DNA from: Clavelina lepadiformis
Lineage: Eukaryota > Chordata > Ascidiacea > Aplousobranchia > Clavelinidae
Assembly (NCBI RefSeq): GCF_947623445.1
Contig: NC_135247.1
Coordinates: 1,800,501-1,864,500 of the forward strand
Reading direction: 5' to 3'
DNA: 64,000 bases
Shown here: piece by piece, positions 1-13,500 of the stretch
Numbering within the stretch: the stretch's first letter is position 1
Layout: every line of letters starts with the position of its first letter
The notes under the pieces: model-generated
Told to the model about the DNA's origin: nothing
The model's database searches: none
What the model saw: only the letters and a program-made list of their open reading frames with translations
Translations under genes and position numbers: made by a program

Positions 1-1423
1 CGCGATATTTTCGTTGAAGCTCGAAGCTTTGTCACGAGTTTGAGGGGGTATTTTCTGGGGGTAATCGCCGCGACGTAGTTTTAGCATTTCATTCACGTGC
101 AAAATGATTTAGTTGTCACTTTCTCACCAAGAAATTGGCAAATTGTCCCCGTGCACGTTATGTAAATAGCACGCAGCATATCACGTTATTCTCATTTAGT
201 CTGACCTGTTTTTTTCTACCGTACAGTTTTGTGAGTATAATAACCCCTAGGGCGGATCGGATACAGAAGATATACCGTGGCAAGGAAAAGTATTTATAAG
301 CGGCGGGAACAAATGTGAGATCTTTATACCGGTCTTATGATAAGTGCCGATTTAGTCGAAATTGCTTTTAGTCAAGCCAAAAGATGATCAACAGGAGGAA
401 TTTCTGTCATTTTGTGTGAGTATTCTGTTAGCAACGTAACACAACGTAGACATTTAAGCTCAAAGCATTTGTCGTAGTTTATACGTGAATTGCAATAATC
501 AAAGTTTTGAACATTTTTTTGAAAGCTTATATTAGTAATTCTTGTTTGCGCATTGAAAGAGCCAGAACCCCGGTAAGTTTTACCTGCAAGAATACATTTA
601 ATATGGGTCTTTAGCAGTCTACGCAGTCGTGATAAAGCTGAAAAATTAAAGCCTATTATATAATATTAATAGGTAACACAGTAGCGTATACGGTAAAATG
701 TCTTGCCACTTACTTATTGCTGGATTGAGGTGTTGAGCAAGCCCGCCCTTGGTAATGAGAAAGTATAGCAATTACGTTGCAAACCGCAAGTGAACTATCA
801 GGCATTACTAGAGATTTATGGGCTGAGTATAGAAACGAAAAAAACTTGTTATCATAAATCTGGCTTAATAAATTCATCAGCATACATCTGTCTTAAACAA
901 ACCTTAAGCTTAGATCGTCACCGTTTTTCTAGAAACGTATACACGTGTTCGACCGAGTACACGCCGATGTTCAATTCTAATGGGGTATAATATAAGAACA
1001 AACTACTAGGAGCGAAAAGATAATTATCAATTGAACTCGTTGTGGGCAACGGGAATTTGCATTTGACTCAGTATACTACATTATGACATCATACCGAAAC
1101 ATTGTATTAGTCAACATGACCAAATAAGGGGTAATACTGTTAAACTTACATTGGGACTGCTTGTAGATAATTGCGTTATAAACTTAACCGACACAATACT
1201 TTAAACGATGTCTTTCGTAATATGTTTCGTAAAAATCCAATGTTAAGAAAACCTGTTTGAATTTATACCAAGTTATACATGACGCAATAGGAACAATTTG
1301 GATTTGAACCATTAGCTTTGAATTATGAATGCTGTAAGAACATTTAAACTGTAAGTTCAAAGGTTGTCTGCCAGGTTCTTCCAGGGTTATACATATGCTT
1401 CATATCTTCCATTGTTGTTGCAG
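1..1423. other. Upstream region, no recognised coding sequence
   Basis: I see no convincing protein-coding exon here. A consensus-like splice donor (CCCCG followed by gtaagt) lies at 572/573, and a pyrimidine-rich acceptor ends at 1423 just before the start codon at 1429. A 5'-UTR intron, or a spliced-leader trans-splice acceptor, is therefore possible for the gene that follows. The short ORF at 790-990 has no recognisable motif. Confidence 0.4.
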
Positions 1424-1428
1424 AAACG

Positions 1429-4400
1429 ATGATTTTTGCGAATAAACTCGTGTCATCTCGGATTAAAGTGACAATCCCGCATCTGGCGACATATTGCACA
1501 CTCATCGTCTCTATCTTTCTTCTCTCCTGCCAGTCCGAACCTCTCTCATCATCCGGAAGCAGTTTAAGCCGCGACAAGAGCAAAATGGGAAAAAACTTTC
1601 CGAGAAAAGTTTTCAAACCACTGTCAAGAACTCGCAGGGATTCAGCATGGAGAACCGCGAGTGTTATTTGCACAAAATCAAAACGGGATATATACGCCGT
1701 ACAGAGCATTCTTCGCAAAGTCGGACATGTATTTAATGCAGAGGCCAGCTCTTTGTACGGTACAAACCTAGTTCTGGACAAGGGTCTGCATTGGACCACG
1801 GCTGTAAGTAAACGATCGAGGCCAAGAAAGAACCTGAAACAGTTTAATTTAACGTTTAGATAAAACTAATCAATTACTGGGCGTCAACCGAGTGCTCATT
1901 TTTCAATACTTCTATGCAAATTTTGGGGTCAGCACTTGCCCCAGGGTACTGTAAAGCACGGATTTGTTTGTTGATGAAACAATCAATAAAATGCAAGAAA
2001 TATTATAGATATAAGCTGAATTGTTTTCGAAAAAGATTTTTTATATTTTGTGCCATTGATCACTAACAGGGACGAAGCCCGGAGCTCGCAGTGGATGCGA
2101 TGATTCAATACTTTCTCGAATTGGAATTCCATTTGCAAATATTCGTCCGAGAAAATTCTAACTTGGCGAGTCCAAAATTGCTTCGACCTCTCGTCTATAA
2201 GAACAGGCAGCTACAGACCGAACTGAAGGAGCTGCTTCGTGTAAAAGTAAGATTTTTTCACAAACTTTTCCTTCTTTGTCTAAATTCAAAACTCAACGGA
2301 AAAATTATTTAACTTTAAGCTTCAACCGAAAATTTTAGTCACCCAGGAATGAGTTTCTTTCCTACACTCGACTTATGAGCAGGATATTCACTTATGGTTG
2401 CTAAAAACAAAAAGAAATTTGAAATATTATACTCAAACTTTTTATTTCATGTTTTAAAATATAGAGTTCATGAAAGTGGGGTAATAATATAATTTATATT
2501 TTGCACCTGGCTTGATTACCATTATTTGTTAGATTTTAATTTTTTTCCAATAAGTACTAAATACGTTACCTTCGACTAATCAAGCCTTCTATTAACTTTT
2601 TACAGAAGCCTTCGTATTCTACGAATCGAACAAGGTTACAGGTATGTTATTTTTTTGGGATAAAGACTTCAAGACTAAACATTTATACTGAACATCTAAA
2701 GATTTTTTAGACCTTAACCATGATGAAACCACAAAGCAGTAAAACTTGAAACAAAACGAAAAATATTTGCTTATACAAACAAATAAGTATGGGGCGACAT
2801 AAACATTTAAATTTTGGAAAGAAAACGTTTTGGCAAACATTTTGCAAGTTACAATGAGGGGAAAGTCCAAAACAGTAAATTCACCGACAACTGCGCTTTG
2901 ATTTAAGACCAACTTGCCCCTCTAGTTGTATCGGATCTTTGCAATAGACAGAGGCATCTGCGATGGCAATTCAACTTTCAACTCTACCGATAACTTTGGC
3001 GATTTGTGGTCAATAAATTGTTTGACAAGGATATAGTGGAAGTTTTATGAACGCAGCATCAATATTAGCCAAGTTATGAAGTCAATAAAAGTCAACTTTT
3101 GTTGTTGTTAGGTCGATTGACTTTTACGCACCACATTACGAACACTCTATTGCAAGTTATTCACTTTTATCAGTTTCCTTTTCAATTTCAATTCAACAGG
3201 AAATTAAGTAAGACTAGGTTTTATGTTGCAACCGATTGGGTAAAACGCCCCACGAATCAACGCCAAACAAAGCGATTTTGTTACCAATGTTATGCATTTC
3301 TGATGCGATAATTTGTTTGTTACATTGCACAATTTATACATTGTTACCATCATCAATCATTTCTCACATGAGTTTCAGCAAGACCAGAAAAGAAATTCCA
3401 CGTCTTTCACTAAGAAAAACGAGTCATGTTGTTAGTAGAACTAAAATAAAACCATAGATTTGACCTTTTCCGTTTTTATAGCGTTTTTTCTTATAAAGCT
3501 ATTTTTTAAGTTTTTGAAATCAATAAAGAATCGGCCTACCGATAACAGAATCGACTATTGACCATCTATAATAGTGTAAAGGTTGCAATTGCGTTAGATA
3601 TATTATTTCACTAATAAGTAATTTGATTGTGTTTGTTTAATTCATATAAATTAAAATCATATTTTATAACACCAACGGAAAACGATTGACTCAGTGCATG
3701 TATGAGCCATAAATCGTTGATAAATTTTTTTGCAAAATATTTGGAACGATTTTGATCTCTTAAAAACGTCGCATCTACAGCAAGTCTAACCGTATATGTA
3801 AGTGTACGTAAAGATAATGAGTCATTGCTTATAAGTTCTGTTTTCGCTGACGAATTAGCGCTGGCAAACGTAGTTACGTCACGATTAATGAATCAAGTGT
3901 GATGACGTCGGTCACGCTACTACCGAAGACCGTTTTCGTGGCATTTACGGTAAAGGTTTACATCGTGTGCAAATGTCGTGCCTTCCATTACCCGTCTTGC
4001 ATCTCATGCGTTGCACCGACTGTAGAATGCCCCAAGGTCCTCCCCACAAATGTTACGGCGTGCTAGTCGCTATCGTAAGGAAGAAAAGTTGACAGCGGGC
4101 CCAAAAACGTTTATAGACCCTTGTCGATAAAATCGGTACCAGCCGCCGAGTCAGCCGCGTTCTAGGCTACGTTATACCGCGCGAATGTGTTAGTATGTTG
4201 ACGTGTTTAAGTCAAACATGATTAGCAGCAAGATTTGGAGGTAAAACCAGGACAAATACCAAAATTAAATTTTAAGAAACTTGGAATTGTTTGTCAATTT
4301 ATAAGAGATTAAAAACATACCAGCAAGTTTGAAAAGGAATTAGTTAAAATTGTATCGTTCAAAGTGATCCCAAAAGCAGCAGGAAAATATTAATTTAATC

Positions 4401-4862
4401 CTACCGCGATTAATATAGGTCAGCCATGACGTCATACATAAGTTTGATGGTCATTCCCAAAAAAAATTACAGATTAAAAATGCTCATGTTAAAGATCAAG
4501 ATGAACGAAATGTTCGTGAAACTATAAAGATATATCTACTCGTTATAAAAATTTGGAAATTTGTTATCCACTAAAAACGGCAAAATCTTGTTTTCTGAAA
4601 CATCACGAAATCTCACCTTTGTGTTCAGCAAACTGTGCATTTCAGAAGAATTTCTATTCAATTAAATCCTCTTAATTTTTAGGTTTTAAAGAGAAGGCAC
4701 AACGGAAATGACGTATCCACTCACATGATCGCGCTGATGAAGACACTGGAGATTTCAGTTAATCGACTCTGCAGTGATACATCGCTTCGGACGCGAAGAT
4801 ACGCGACCAGTATCAGAAGACGACGTTATTGGCGGCGAAAGCGGCATTTTAGTAGAACGTAG
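1429..4862 (+). CDS. Candidate secreted helical (class I cytokine-like) protein, 4 exons
   Basis: Exons 1429-1803, 2070-2246, 2606-2641 and 4683-4862 join in frame to 255 residues; all three introns are phase 0. Residues 15-35 are hydrophobic and end near a Ser-Cys-Gln-Ser site, as in a signal peptide with a long N-region. RTRR at 67-70 fits a furin site. After it come predicted amphipathic helices: about 75-112 (helix A, exon 1), 127-155 and 158-184 (B and C, exon 2), and 206-232 (D, last exon). Exon 3 carries an NRT glycosylation sequon at N191. Cys81 and Cys226 could pair. The tail (231-255) is strongly Arg-rich. Exon 1 encoding A, one exon encoding B and C, and uniform phase-0 introns are typical of the IL-6/LIF/CNTF class. 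Sequence identity to any known cytokine is too weak to name it, so the fold assignment is inference. Start: first ATG after the acceptor at 1423. Confidence 0.55.
2926..3036 (+). CDS. Possible alternative terminal exon of the cytokine-like gene
   Basis: A pyrimidine-rich acceptor ends at 2925 and is followed by 36 codons open in phase 0, then TAG. This is the same phase as the donor after exon 3 (2641). The encoded stretch has two Cys and two N-glycosylation sequons (NST twice) but no long helix. Used instead of the 4683 exon it would give a shorter 232-residue product lacking the helix D-like segment and the basic tail. It could also be chance; the 4683 exon looks more protein-like. Confidence 0.25.
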   Translation: MYRIFAIDRGICDGNSTFNSTDNFGDLWSINCLTRI

Positions 4863-7300
4863 ATTTTCTAGAAATTAAAAGTTATTTATAACGCTTGTGG
4901 TAAACCACTGTGCTTCTGCGCCTACGTTGAATGTTTGCGAATTTGTTCTTCAAGAAGGATGCACAGTCAGATTGAGTTCATAGACGAAAACATGATTTTG
5001 CACTCCACAGATTTTGAAGCGCTAAAATCAATGCATGTGCTCTTGTAGACTTACCCACATATGTCTTAACTAATGCTTTCAAGTTAATATAACTTCTGTT
5101 TTTATACCGGATATTGGTTTTTACATTCAACTGTACCCTTTCTTGCCCATTGTTCAAATAGGAAAGCGTTTTCAGATGTCATGTTATGTTGTATTTATAT
5201 GTCGTATAGTGATGCAATAATGTTTGTCGGCAAATGCATACAAAATGCCTTTATGCTTGTTATGCCGGAACCAACTAAAACCTTGTCAATCATTTTGAAT
5301 CACGTGTATGTTTTAGTGTTTTTCCAGTCATTTATTTGCAGCTTTTTACGTACTGCTCTTAATGTATGTTATTTGATTTCTATTAAATTTTTAATAAAAA
5401 CCATTTATCGCTGCAATGACGTCATGTATTATGCAAATGGAGGTGAACGTGCCGGAACGACGTTCCGTCTTGTTTTCGCAAATTTGAAAGTGTCATTCGA
5501 AATTCACAAATAAACATGCTTTTGTCAAGTTTGATTTCAGAAAAATTTTGTCTCGGTACTTGGAAGCTTTCGAGACTCTACAGTAAAAAATAAGTTTTCA
5601 GACCTATTCGAAGCATGTGAAATGGTATGTGCAGAGCCATAAAGCGATTTCCCGCGGTTGTAGATCAAAGTTATTTTCCAATCAACCAGTGACTTGGACG
5701 AAGTACCGTATACAAAGCCTATCTCGTCTTGAGTGACATTATTGTTGAAGAATGTCAAATGACTGGTTTTTATTCTCAAACTCACATTTTTTGTATTGAA
5801 ACGAACGTTTTCTTATTTCCAGAAAAAACAAAAAAGATTCTGATTGTTAATATTTGAGCTCTGACTGCGTATAGGTTATTACCATTATTTCGAGTATTTT
5901 TGGATCATATTTCCGGAAAGCTTAAGCTGTTATTATCGGGATTAAACATGTCAGCTGGACCAGCCAAAGATAAACTATTCTCGTTGGTGTACCGTTTACG
6001 TGTACGATAAGTACACTTAAACTATGGGTTTCAAAACCGCAAGTAATCTATTTGGCATACATAGCATTGAGAAAGATTAAAGACGGAAAACCAGTGTTTC
6101 ATTTTTCACCTTTGGTAAATTGATTTTCCTGTGTTGCTAACATCGCACTTGGTAAACAAATCTCGGTATCTAAATTTACGTTTTTTAATTTGGGTTTCCC
6201 AAATTCTCCTCAACAAGCCAACAATATCGCGATCTTCTAAACACGTCGTGGTCGCCAAAGAGGCACATAGGCTACCGATGCTGATTTCACTGCCTATATG
6301 GTCGTAAGTATGTGTGAGTATTGACTTGTAGGATTTTCCATGCGCGGGCACAAAACCTCAGCCTATGAGACCAGAAGGATTTTTAATTTTTGCACCAGCA
6401 TTTTTAATCGATGCATTTTGTGCGTGGGACTTTTTAAAACGTGAAATATCGGACGAAAATATTAAAGTCCCATGTGAAAATATTGCTTGGAAATACCCAC
6501 TGTTGGGTGAGCGCTTGAGTAAACCCGCCATGAGCGATATAATAATTAAAAATAGCGCAGTGTTTACGTGAAGCAGCATGCTGATCTTGCTGTCCTAACG
6601 TAACCCATTCTGACAAATAATCCCCAGCGTAACGTATAGGCAATGAATTGCTGGATAACGAAGTTTTGATAACAATCCATATGCAAATGTGACCGTGTGA
6701 ATATTTTTTTGGACGTTGCATAACACTGATTTCCTGCTCTGACCTATAATTATATTAACAGAAAATTTTTCCGCACTTCGACCAACTAGACCACTTTTGC
6801 TTTTTTACCGTTCTTCGCTGCCAAAGTTACGTATTCTACATGGTACCACAATCTCTATCCTCCGACCGACGAAAATTATTTTTCACGACTGAGATTCGGC
6901 GACGATTCCTCATCGTTCGAGCCCCCGCTACTGAGCTTATAGTTTGTGTGCAAGTCCCAATATAAACACACACAGCTTGACCAACTTAGTGAGGCAAGTC
7001 ACGTGAGGACGATTAAGTTCCTTGCCGCGCATGTCGATTCCATGCAAACTGGATCTAATGAAAGATACAACGGAATAGACATCTAATTAAACACGTCGAT
7101 ATATGACCAATGCAAACGATTGGACGGTTTACTACAGAAAACTCCGCGCATGTAACATGCTGGGTGGTACGGTTAACGTATACCACATGCAGGTGTGACA
7201 ACCGACCAATGACTGATTACTCCAAACATGTGACCCGGAAAAGGTTATTTGAGGACAGCCGTGTAGCTGTAGATCCAAGGAAGTTGTTTTGCTACAAACA
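4863..7300. other. Intergenic region between the cytokine-like gene and ODAD2
   Basis: No recognisable gene. AATAAA at 5393-5398 could end the upstream plus-strand transcript. ORFs at 5181-5513 (plus) and 6106-6351 (minus) are open by more than 80 codons but show no motif or supporting splice context. At 6365-6721 both strands are open, which suggests chance. Confidence 0.5.
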
Positions 7301-7308
7301 CATGGACG

Positions 7309-7314
7309 TTTATT
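7309..7314 (-). terminator. Polyadenylation signal AATAAA for ODAD2
   Basis: The minus strand reads AATAAA about 190 bp downstream of the ODAD2 stop codon, the expected place and orientation for its 3' end. Confidence 0.5.
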
Positions 7315-7502
7315 GAAAATATAGATTCGAGTATTTTTCATCATTGCCCCGTTTAGGAGCGTTTCTCCACGGTCAAGGTTAACTCAGGTGTCGATTCTTT
7401 GCAAATGAAAGTGAAGCGGGAACGCGTGAATAAAACAGAGAAGCGCAATCTCAAACACAAACACTTGGATTAAAAAACTCTACAGAAGAATATGAACAAT
7501 TT

Positions 7503-10500
7503 TTAAGCGTATTTCGCCTTCTCATTGGCCAGAGCCAGACGCCTTATATTGCCGATGCACCCGGCGGCCGCTTCTTGCAGTGCGCTGTCAGATGAACCGA
7601 CCATGTTCAGAAGCATCTGTTCCAAAAACAATTATGGAAATTAAAGGTTTTTCATTCTTTTTTTTTACTGAATAATCTAATTTATCAGCTGGTTCGACAA
7701 CCACAAAATCGATTAACCACAAAAACTGGTTTGTGGTGTACCAGGGGCTAGGGAGATGGGCTCGAAACCTGGGTCTATGCCCGAACCCAACATCTATAAA
7801 TTGAAGCACTTTAACTGACCATCCGCTGTGATACAAGTCAAAGTGCGTTCTGCTTGCACTGTTCTCAATGAAAGAGAAGCCAAGATGGCACGAAACTAAA
7901 TCCTTAATCCGCAGTCATTAAATGGAATCTTGTATTTGTGTTGTGATTGAGATTTGCGTGCAAGCCCGAATTCGGCAAGTCTATTTTCCCGAACTTAAGT
8001 CCGAACCCGGGTCCGCGCTAAAATGTCCGGCCCGACATTGACCACTGACGGGTACTGCGCCCTAGTGCTCACGTGCGGTTTAGTGAACCTTGTTGTAACA
8101 GAGAGTTCCTTTATGAGCCAATAGCTTAAAACATTTCCTGTTCAGACCAACCTACCTTCACTACTCCATTTTCATGCATTGTGATGCAATTATCGGGATC
8201 ACGTGACAACTGATAGAGGGCCTGTGCAGTAGATCTATGAACTTGCTTGTCTTCGGACTTCAGATAGCCAACCAGCGGGGCTACGGCACCTTCGCGCCCG
8301 AAGGAAACGCGGTTGTTTCCCCATGTACAACACCTAGCAATTGCTTCAGCAAGATGGCGTCTCAGCTTGTCGTTGGTCTGATGTAAAAAAGCAAGTAAAG
8401 AATAGACATGATAGTTAAAAGTGTTGCATTCTAAGTACTAGAGTCTAAGAAATAAAGAAATGCTAAATTATGCGAAAACTTAACCCGCCTCAGTGCTTTC
8501 AAAGCTTCAACGCAATTTTTCACAAGCACTTAAACTCACGGCAAAAAGAAACAGAAAAATGGATTGAGCACCTCAGAAACCAGTCGATTATAAACACTCG
8601 AATAAACGCGAGTGTTTGCTGGTAATCGGCGTGCCAGGAGCACTAGTAAAAGGTGGCAGTGAAGTATAGCACCAAGGTTGAAACAGCCGTTGCAGTGTGT
8701 TAGTCAATGATATCGAAAAAGTGTAAATTCGGAGAAAGTGGTTTTGCCAAAAACTGGTCGATTTCGAACCAAAGGTTTAATTCTGAGATTTATCCGATAA
8801 AAAATTCTACATTTTTCTGAAACTCCAAAAGTACCCGCTCCCGAGGTCCTCAACTCACCGTGGATGCGAGTTTGGCCAACATCGGAACCACTCCGTGATC
8901 GGTGATGACGGCCAGGTTCTCCTCATCTTTCGCAATGTTGGCGATGGCGGCGCACACGCTTGCCAGAACCTCAAGATCGGAAGACTTGAGGAGGGAGACG
9001 ATAAGCTCCAGTCCTCCGACGAACGATCTCACCATCTCTCCCGCATCCCTGGCGTTCTCGATGCAAGGACACACCGCCCATGCAGCGGATGCCTGCACCT
9101 CCGGATTTTGGTTCTTGAGGAGCGACCAGAGAAGACGAACCCCGTCCAACTTGTCTATTATGCTGTTACGAATAAAAAAGTTTGACTGTTTACGATAAAT
9201 TCGGGAAATAATGATGAAAAGCGAGTCTTTAAGACAGCTAACATGTTGTTGCTGTGGGAGAAAAATAAACATCCGTAGCAACTCTGTCTCAGACAATGGC
9301 TGAGCGTGACGAGAAGTAACTTTACTTCCATAAAAAAAATGAAAACTTTTTGGATAATTAAACTTTTTTTGATTTTTAGACAATTTAGATAAAAGCAATC
9401 AAAAGCAAGCGACATCATATTACTAACAAATAAAAACTAACGAAAAACGACAATTTGCTCATTAATTTTCGTGTCAGAAACGGGCTTGGTCTTACGTATA
9501 CAGTTCTAATCTATCCACAGGTATAAGGTGGCAAAAAAGTGGTTGATGCTTCAAAAGACGAGGAGTTTCCGCTTAAAGTCACTTTGCCGGAAGTCAAAGG
9601 CACGTCACAATATCCGCTCGTATCAACACAACGAGAGCGAAATAGCGGAAATGTCATATCTAGATTGGAATTTACTTCAAAGCGATTTTTTAGCACTTTA
9701 TGAATAATTGTAAAATGTTAAGTAGATTTTATCTTCCGGCTTATCGCAATACAATATGTCACTGGAAAGGTTAAACTTTTAGTAAAGTATTTGTCAAACA
9801 CTTTTGCTGATTGGTGGTGTACAACCAATTGCATTGATAACTCAAATGCAGTGATGACCAGTTAAATCCCTTCTTTTAAATCTTTTAAGGTAAAAAAACA
9901 AAAGTTCTAAGACGTTCCGGGGTTCGTTTGAATCATGGCAAAAAATTGTACCCGCGTGCTCGCAAAACACGTTTCACAACAACCAATGAAATTATAAGAT
10001 GTCGAATTAAATTTGGAAAGTAAAGCGTGTTAGTTCAGCCGTGATATCATTGGAAGTATAAAGCTCAAGTGGTTTTTTTCGTGACCGGCAAAGTGTTATC
10101 GGCAAATGCCATCACGTTTACTCAGCAATCTTCAACCTTACGTAAAAGCACGCGGGGATATTTTGTTGGTTGAGTTTGCCCTAAATTCAAGCTCACTCAC
10201 GACAGCATGTGACAATTTTAAATTCGTCTGATGGCCACGAGATGGAGACAATCATTCTATAGCTGCGTTGCTTACCAACCTAGCTACTCCAATTGAAAAC
10301 TAATTGCTCGATACACCAACAATTATACGGTTAAAACACATCGTGGAGTTCGAAGGGACCACAAAAGGCAGGCGATATTGATAAGAAGGGTCGTCAACAA
10401 CACAAACCTCATATTCTCCGGTTCCGTTGCGCATGCGCCGACTGCTTTTGTGACGTTTACAAGCAGGGCTTGATTGGTGCCCGTGAGGAGGTGCACTAGC

Positions 10501-13500
10501 GAAGGGATTCCTCCGGATTTGCGGATGACGATGCGGTTGGCGGGCTCCTGGGCGCATTCTCCGAGGGCCCCGACCACGTTTACGAGAACCTCCTCGGGCT
10601 GGTCGTTGAGTAGAGCTACCAGCTGTTCAATGCATTTCAGTTCCTGGAATCTACGACGAAAGGGAAACAACATAAATCGTTAAAGCGTCAAGATTAAGAA
10701 ACTCGTTCTCATGTTGACTTGCACTCAGTCTTTCTAGACAGGACATAGAAAAAATATTAAACAGGATTACTTTGTAAAACATTAACTTTCAACTCTAACT
10801 ACCGTTTTTCGTTTCTTTTTGTTAATCGTTAGAAGTTCCATGTCGGTAATTATAATTTGACGGTCGCAAAACGTGTGCAGGGTCCAATAGACGAATTGAA
10901 CGAGCAATGAATCACACATTTCTACAAATTAATTCATGTCTCACCGAGCAACGTTTTCCGAGCTAATAGCGCATTTCCATATGGCACCGGTGGCAGCCGC
11001 CAGCAATTCTTTGTTGTCTGATTGAGGCAGGAGCGCAACGAGCGGGTCTAAACCTTCGTACTGGCGCACAAGGTCGCGAGTCACGCTGTCTTCCGCGCAC
11101 TGGCAAAGAAAGACGATCAACAGAAGAAGAACAAAGGCTACGCGCGGCAGAAGACAAGTTAAGTTACCTTGAAGATGGCAGCCGCACAGTGCATTTGAAG
11201 TTCACTGTCGTCACTCCTCAGGTTAGCAACCAGATTCTCGATCATGCCTTCCGTTCGAATGGCGAGCCGGTAACTTTTCTGAAATGTACGAAAGGGCCGC
11301 ATGAAGCGGTCTTGTACAACTGATCGCGTGGTCTACAATTCTACCACGTTGGCGCTTATAATGACTTGCTTTAAAATCAAAACAGAAAACTACATATAAA
11401 AATTTGGACAAAATAGTTTGCAATCTTGTTACCTCCGACGCGCATTCCTGCAGAGTCCCAACAACAGGGATCAGCATCTGGACTTCCTCGTGGGAAGATT
11501 TGAGCAGCTTCGCCAGCATCGGGATGGCACCGGCCTTCTTGATCGAATGCTTGTTCTTCGTTGATTTACTGCAGCTCCACAGCGCTAGAGCTCCGGATCG
11601 GGCGACTTCGATGTCCTTGCCGATGTCTGCCGAATTGACGGGAACATCCAACAGAGCGACCTGAAAAAATTCAAAATAATTAATTTCTCCCTTTGAAGGT
11701 TTTCTTGCGAGACAAAGCAACGTTAGTCCTGATGGCGAGGAGATCAGGGAAATGACAGCAAAGGAAACGATCGTGACAACTGAGGCTGCGATTTGAACCT
11801 TTAGCTGGCGGTAAACTGCCTTGGTTGCCAGTTATGAAGTTACCTTATTATTAGAAAAGAAAAACCACTTTTAGTTCACAGAAATCGGGATAAGATTTGT
11901 TGTATTAGCAAAGTATATCACGCTAGGCTACAAAGTTTATCGGAAAAAAGGCATTTCTTATGCGTTAGTAACCGCTCTCTGTGTGTTGATAGACTACAAA
12001 AATTTATTGTCTCAAATCCTTACCTGCAAGCGCGTATTCGAACTGTATCTAACAAATTTTTTACTCGCTTAGAGCTGTAACTACTGAGCAGCTATTACTC
12101 GAGCATATTCTCCATGCTCTCCCATAAGTGCAAATCAAACCATCTTAAAAACCTGACCACCGTTGCACCCACCACCGTTAGCAAGACCACGAAGATTTTC
12201 CAAGATAATCGCATTACGTGTTATTGGTTTTGGTTACGCTCATGCATTACGTGTTATTGGTTACCACGTTGCTCACTTTCCAAAGCGAATGGTGAAAAAT
12301 AAATGAACACCAACAGTTATAACGAAGGTTCCATACTCACTAGCTTTCTAATGCCGCCATGTTGCCTAACTGTGCGGCGGGCTCGTCGGAACTTGGCGAC
12401 GTTTGCGATGGTTTCAGCGGCGAGACATTTCAAGTCCTTATTTGGAGACTGGAGAATCCTGACCATAGTTTGCAAGCCACCCAGATCGGCGATTGCTCGT
12501 CGGATTTGGACGTTTCGACTGATTTCCTTCAGAATCTTAAGCGAGCCAATCTGTAGAGAAGGAAAATGAATGAATCTTTTCTATGTGGGCATTCTTTGAT
12601 GTGTGAGGAAGTTTGTAAAAGCAATCTAGCGTCCCTCAAAAAAAACATTATGTATCGTTCTGTGATACTCAAGCATGGCTACAATGTCGCCGCGCTAACA
12701 CCCCAGACGTTCAGCATCATGCTCCACATTGCTATAAAGTCACAAAAATCTCTGCTAGCCTTCACGCAGGCTATCAGCGCGCTAAGAAAACCTATGAGGC
12801 CACCGCGTCATACAAATCTCACCTTGCATTTGTTCTCATCCGTGTCCAGAAGATTGATCAGGACTTCAAGGCCTCCAACATCCCGGATGGCCAACTGGCA
12901 AGTCTCCTGAGTAAGGTTAAAGTCCCGCATGGAACAGAGAGCGATAATCGTAGCAGTTTGGTTTCCTCCCTTGAGGTACTTCACCAGCTTCTGTATCTGC
13001 CAGTACTCGGATGGAAGATCAGACCCTGCATCTTGTCTTCGATCCTGGATTTCTTCTTCCTCGTCAGATTCATCCGAACTCTCACTCATGTCGTCATCAT
13101 CATCTGCCGGTGTTTTCTTGCTGGAAAATGAGTTAAAATCGCAGCGTTTATACGACACATTTGTAAATGTTTGACAAATTTTACTGCTGCAGACAAACCA
13201 TACTTGAGACTTTTACAATCTGTATTCACTGTCGTAAGATTGTTTTAAATACTCAACTGACTGAAAGGGAAAACAGTTTTCTCTGATCTACAATGTCCTA
13301 CTACTCTATTGACTGCGCTACTGTACATAATAAACCAACACCGTGTTATTTTATTTACCAGAAAACTGTTCTGTCAAACAGCAAAAATCATAGGAGGCAA
13401 ATCTCTGTTGCGAGTTGAAAGATTACCTTGGCTGAAAAAAACTTCACTTACCGGGAAATACTGAGTCGTTTGAGTAATGCAATGCTTTTCCGAATATCTC

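Noticed and set aside
3099..3457. ORFs that could extend the cytokine-like gene through an acceptor ending near 3199
   Set aside because: Joining them needs a weak phase-2 donor (gtcaat), which breaks the uniform phase-0 pattern; the 4683 exon fits better.
3973..4098. Short plus-strand ORF (about 40 codons, starts MSCLPLPVLHLMRC) near TGACGTC-like sites
   Set aside because: Too short, no motif, and it lies in the intron of the cytokine-like gene; the CRE-like matches alone do not support a promoter.
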